From contig VGXD01000083.1 of assembly GCA_016873525.1 (NCBI GenBank), forward strand, positions 1 through 8,247: DNA of 8,247 nt, read 5' to 3'. The position numbers and the translations under genes were made by a program. Positions 6,811 through 8,247 of the stretch are shown one piece after another. How positions within the stretch are numbered: position 1 is the first letter of the stretch; every line of letters starts with the position of its first letter. The notes under the pieces were generated by a model. It was not told where the DNA came from. It did not search any database and saw nothing but the letters and a program-made list of their open reading frames with translations. Source of the stretch: Nitrospira sp. (GTDB lineage Bacteria > Nitrospirota > Nitrospiria > Nitrospirales > Nitrospiraceae).

Positions 6811-6939
6811 CTAGCAAGGACACTGGATGCCGGCAAACCAATAAAAAAACCAGATGCTCACGGCGCAGGTGACGTAGAAAATCATCTTGCCGATTTTGAC
6901 TTTCACATCGCTATCAGGTGCGGTTGCTTCTGCTCCCAT
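6811..6939 (-). CDS. 42-residue single-helix membrane microprotein with C-terminal CPC, first gene of the operon
   Basis: The 42 codons run from ATG at 6939 to TAG at 6811, preceded by GAGGAG with 6 nt spacing. The product has a polar N-terminus (MGAEATAPDSDVKVKIGK), one aromatic-rich helix (about residues 19-38) and ends in GIQCPC. Lys13, Lys15 and Lys18 before the helix suggest the N-terminus stays in the cytoplasm and the C-terminal Cys40 and Cys42 reach the periplasmic side. It is the first gene after a consensus promoter and leads an operon of a bd-like oxidase and cytochromes c, so an accessory or assembly role for that complex is plausible. The Cys-Pro-Cys end could bind metal or form a disulfide with a partner; neither is shown. 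I do not recognise the family. Confidence 0.75.
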   Translation of the reverse strand: MGAEATAPDSDVKVKIGKMIFYVTCAVSIWFFYWFAGIQCPC

Positions 6940-6957
6940 TTCCTTCTCCTCACGTGT

Positions 6958-6970
6958 GCTAATGATTAGC
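6958..6970. promoter_or_regulatory. Perfect inverted repeat GCTAATGATTAGC, possible operator
   Basis: Six-base arms GCTAAT and ATTAGC surround one central base. The site lies 18 nt upstream of the start codon of the 42-aa gene, downstream of the predicted transcription start, and overlaps neither the -10 nor the -35 box. A homodimeric regulator bound here could act as a roadblock, or the site might serve a promoter that I cannot resolve. No regulator gene is in the window, and the assignment rests on symmetry and position only. Confidence 0.4.
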
Positions 6971-6992
6971 GCAAACCCCTGCCACTCCGTTC

Positions 6993-7020
6993 TTGACAGG
7001 CCTCTAGCTCTATGTTAATG
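6993..7020 (+). promoter_or_regulatory. Possible weak plus-strand promoter for the 34-aa ORF
   Basis: A perfect TTGACA (6993-6998) is followed after 16 nt by TTAATG (7015-7020), which is a poor -10 box. If used, transcription would start near 7027, about 28 nt before the 34-aa start codon, and the transcript would overlap the 5' end of the oxidase operon transcript in antisense. Confidence 0.3.
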
Positions 7021-7054
7021 CTCTTTTCGTCGCCGTTATTCAAGAGGACACACG

Positions 7055-7159
7055 ATGAGTAAAAACTCAAAAATTTTCGACATTATAGTTTTGGCAGGAA
7101 TGGTTGTCAATATAATTTTGGCCGTGTTCCTGATTCTCTACTATTTTGATTTTCTATGA
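7055..7159 (+). CDS. Possible 34-residue single-helix membrane microprotein, AT-rich, opposite strand to all neighbours
   Basis: ATG at 7055 to TGA at 7157-7159, preceded by AAGAGGA with about 6 nt spacing. The product starts MSKNSKIFD and is then almost entirely a hydrophobic helix (about residues 9-29), ending YYFDFL. Basic residues at the N-terminus predict a cytoplasmic N-terminus. It is strikingly AT-rich (AAA, ATT, ATA and TTT codons) compared with its GC-rich neighbours. Its last codons overlap the end of the converging SUMF1-fold gene: its Leu codon CTA is the reverse complement of that gene's TAG stop. The consensus minus-strand promoter of the oxidase operon lies inside it, so the AT-richness may simply reflect promoter sequence, which tends to encode Ile, Phe and Leu. 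The good ribosome binding site and clean topology argue for a real gene, possibly another small oxidase-associated subunit. Not recognised as a family. Confidence 0.5.
   Translation: MSKNSKIFDIIVLAGMVVNIILAVFLILYYFDFL
7082..7110 (-). promoter_or_regulatory. Perfect-consensus sigma70 promoter driving the oxidase operon
   Basis: On the minus strand TTGACA (7105-7110) and TATAAT (7082-7087) are both exact consensus hexamers separated by the optimal 17 nt. An A/T-rich stretch (AAAATTATA) lies immediately upstream of the -35 box, like an UP element. Predicted start near 7075, reading leftward into the 42-aa gene and the rest of the operon. Such an ideal promoter suggests strong, largely constitutive expression, as expected for core energy metabolism, unless a repressor acts on it. 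Confidence 0.8.
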
Positions 7160-8053
7160 CTTTCCAGCCCCCTTGGAACCCTCTCCGCCGCCTGAAACGG
7201 CACAACGAAAGCCGATCGTTTCGTCCCGAAAATCCGGCACCATTTTGCTCCGGCTCGTCACCCTCACATCACTACCGCTGGTGGTATAGCCCCCTCCACG
7301 CATCACTCGGTAGACTCCGTGGTCTGGACCGAGCGGGTTTCTGTCGATAGGATCGCGATACGCGTCCTCGGCGTACCAATCGGCCACCCATTCCATCACA
7401 TTGCCGGCTCCATCGGCGACGCCGAACGGGCTGACATCGCGCCTGAACGACCCTACAGGGGCCGTCACTTCGTAGCCGTCATTAGCCACCGCCCGATTCG
7501 ACGCCATCGAATCCGGCTCGTTGCCCCATGGCCAAAGACGGCCGTCGGTCCCGCGCATGGCCTTCTCCCACTCCGCCTCGGTCGGCAAGCGTTTCCCCGC
7601 CCACCGGCAATAGGCATCGGCGTCCTCCCACGACACGTACGTCGCGGGCTGATTCACGCCTCCCATGCGGCTCACATTTCTGGCGTAACGCGAGGGCGGA
7701 GCGGCCTTGCGATGCCCGGTGGCGGCCACGAAAGCTTGATAGTGATGCTGCGTCACTTCGTACCGGTCGATCGAAAATGCGTCGGTGTAGATGCTCCGTT
7801 CCGGCTGTTCGTCATAGCCGCCGACCATGGTGCCTCGGATGAACGGCCCGGCCGGGATCGCCACCATGTCCTCGGCAAGCGGCGCATCCTTCGTCGGCGC
7901 GGCCGGCTCAGCCGATTGCGGGAGCGTCGGCGATTGCGGCAGCGTCGGATCGATCGGCGGCAAGCTGGTTCCCCTCAGAATCCCTATCACCGGCAGGCTC
8001 GCCATGGCAAGCACGACCACCAGGAAGACGACTTTGAATTTAGTTTCCAGCAT
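7154..8053 (-). CDS. Membrane-anchored SUMF1/FGE-fold protein without the FGE catalytic cysteines
   Basis: A 299-residue protein with an N-terminal hydrophobic segment (about 7-27, anchor or signal), a Pro/Gln-rich linker containing PTLPQS twice (36-47), and a SUMF1/formylglycine-generating-enzyme domain from about 60. Signature blocks are MVAIPAGPFIRGT (63-75), a VSWEDADAYCRWAGKRLP block (140-157) followed by TEAEWEKA, GNVMEW (217-222), RVMRGGGY (249-256) and TIGFRC (279-284). True FGE has its two active-site cysteines shortly after the RGGS segment. Here that stretch reads GGGYTTSGSDVRV with none, so sulfatase-activating activity is unlikely. The fold is also used by non-FGE proteins, so the function is open, acting probably at the outer face of the membrane. 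The ATG at 8053 has GAGG about 9 nt upstream. It lies 69 nt after a second SUMF1-fold gene, and its stop is just upstream of the oxidase promoter with no terminator visible between. Confidence 0.85.
   Translation of the reverse strand: MLETKFKVVFLVVVLAMASLPVIGILRGTSLPPIDPTLPQSPTLPQSAEPAAPTKDAPLAEDMVAIPAGPFIRGTMVGGYDEQPERSIYTDAFSIDRYEVTQHHYQAFVAATGHRKAAPPSRYARNVSRMGGVNQPATYVSWEDADAYCRWAGKRLPTEAEWEKAMRGTDGRLWPWGNEPDSMASNRAVANDGYEVTAPVGSFRRDVSPFGVADGAGNVMEWVADWYAEDAYRDPIDRNPLGPDHGVYRVMRGGGYTTSGSDVRVTSRSKMVPDFRDETIGFRCAVSGGGEGSKGAGKS
7913..7948 (-). repeat. Two tandem 18-bp units encoding the PTLPQS linker repeat
   Basis: Units at 7913-7930 and 7931-7948 differ at one of 18 positions. They lie in frame within the SUMF1-fold gene and encode the repeated PTLPQS in the linker between membrane segment and domain. 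A recent in-frame duplication that lengthens the linker is the simplest reading. Confidence 0.85.
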
Positions 8054-8122
8054 GGTTCGGGACCTCAGACCACGCGACCGTCGCAGGCCGACCTGCCCGC
8101 CGCCGGAGCCTGCATGGATCGC

Positions 8123-8247
8123 TCAGGACTTGCCCCGTTGTCCTTGGGGTTCCTCTTCCGGATCTTTGGCGCAACGAATGCCGATGGTGCTGTCGGTGCG
8201 CCACATCTTCGCCTGGAATCGCTTCGAGAGGCGCGCATTGTGCTGGG
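8123..8247 (-). CDS. C-terminal end of a second SUMF1/FGE-fold protein (start outside window)
   Basis: The last 40 codons before TGA at 8123-8125 are visible. They read QHNARLSKRFQAKMWRT, then DSTIGIRCAKDPEEEPQGQRGKS. The T-I-G-I-R-C-A block matches TIGFRCA in the neighbouring protein at the same distance from its C-terminus, and both end in GKS after a polar tail, so the two genes look like tandem paralogs. The segment covers only the end of the domain and cannot show whether catalytic cysteines are present upstream. A small GCAGG/CCTGC hairpin (8083-8096) lies in the 69-nt gap to the next gene and lacks a T run. Family assignment rests on the short motif and the neighbour. Confidence 0.7.
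   Translation of the reverse strand, partial: QHNARLSKRFQAKMWRTDSTIGIRCAKDPEEEPQGQRGKS

Larger units (their letters stand above)
6940..7075 (-). promoter_or_regulatory. 5' leader of the oxidase operon
   Basis: If transcription starts about 7 nt after the -10 box, the leader is about 136 nt, long for a simple operon. It begins near a 5-bp stem with a T4 loop, TGAGT/ACTCA (7056-7069), and ends with the 13-nt inverted repeat at 6958-6970 just before the ribosome binding site. I see no recognisable riboswitch. A leader this long leaves room for regulation by RNA folding or by a repressor. Confidence 0.45.

Noticed and set aside
7154..8053. Annotation as an active formylglycine-generating enzyme for sulfatases
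   Set aside because: The active-site cysteines after the RGGS-like block are missing, and no sulfatase gene is in the window.

Overview
The window (about 8.2 kb, GC-rich) most resembles a Nitrospira-lineage nitrite oxidiser (phylum Nitrospirota). This is an inference from gene content, not from a marker gene. The clues are a signal-peptide-bearing cytochrome bd-like oxidase subunit far larger than ordinary CydA, three membrane-attached c-type cytochromes, one of them fused to a heme-b domain like the gamma subunit of type II DMSO-reductase-family enzymes, and an adjacent molybdenum-cofactor gene. Published Nitrospira genome descriptions propose an unusual bd-like terminal oxidase in this lineage.

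Layout, right to left, because nearly everything is on the minus strand. At 8123-8247 is the C-terminal end of a SUMF1/FGE-fold protein, followed at 7154-8053 by a complete membrane-anchored SUMF1/FGE-fold protein that lacks the catalytic cysteines of true formylglycine-generating enzymes. Next comes an AT-rich switch region (6940-7159). It holds a perfect-consensus sigma70 promoter on the minus strand (TTGACA, 17 nt, TATAAT), a leader of about 136 nt with a 13-nt perfect inverted repeat, and on the plus strand a possible 34-residue single-helix microprotein laid across the promoter.

From that promoter a six-gene operon reads leftward: a 42-aa one-helix protein (6811-6939), a 40-aa one-helix protein (6607-6729), the 647-aa bd-like oxidase subunit (4562-6505), a four-helix diheme cytochrome c (3176-4486), a four-helix monoheme cytochrome c (2179-3132), and a diheme cytochrome c fused to an ethylbenzene-dehydrogenase-type heme-b domain with a C-terminal anchor (368-2149). 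A strong intrinsic terminator (310-342) closes the unit. Beyond it, mobA (1-285, truncated by the window edge) starts on the same strand.

Working model (inference): the three cytochromes carry electrons on the periplasmic face of the membrane to the bd-like core, which may reduce oxygen or another acceptor. The two tiny helices would be accessory subunits, in the way CydX serves canonical cytochrome bd. The presence of c-type hemes and the apparent absence of a CydB partner here suggest a cytochrome-c-fed complex rather than a standard quinol oxidase. MobA would supply the Mo-bis-MGD cofactor to a molybdoenzyme such as nitrite oxidoreductase, which is not encoded in this window.
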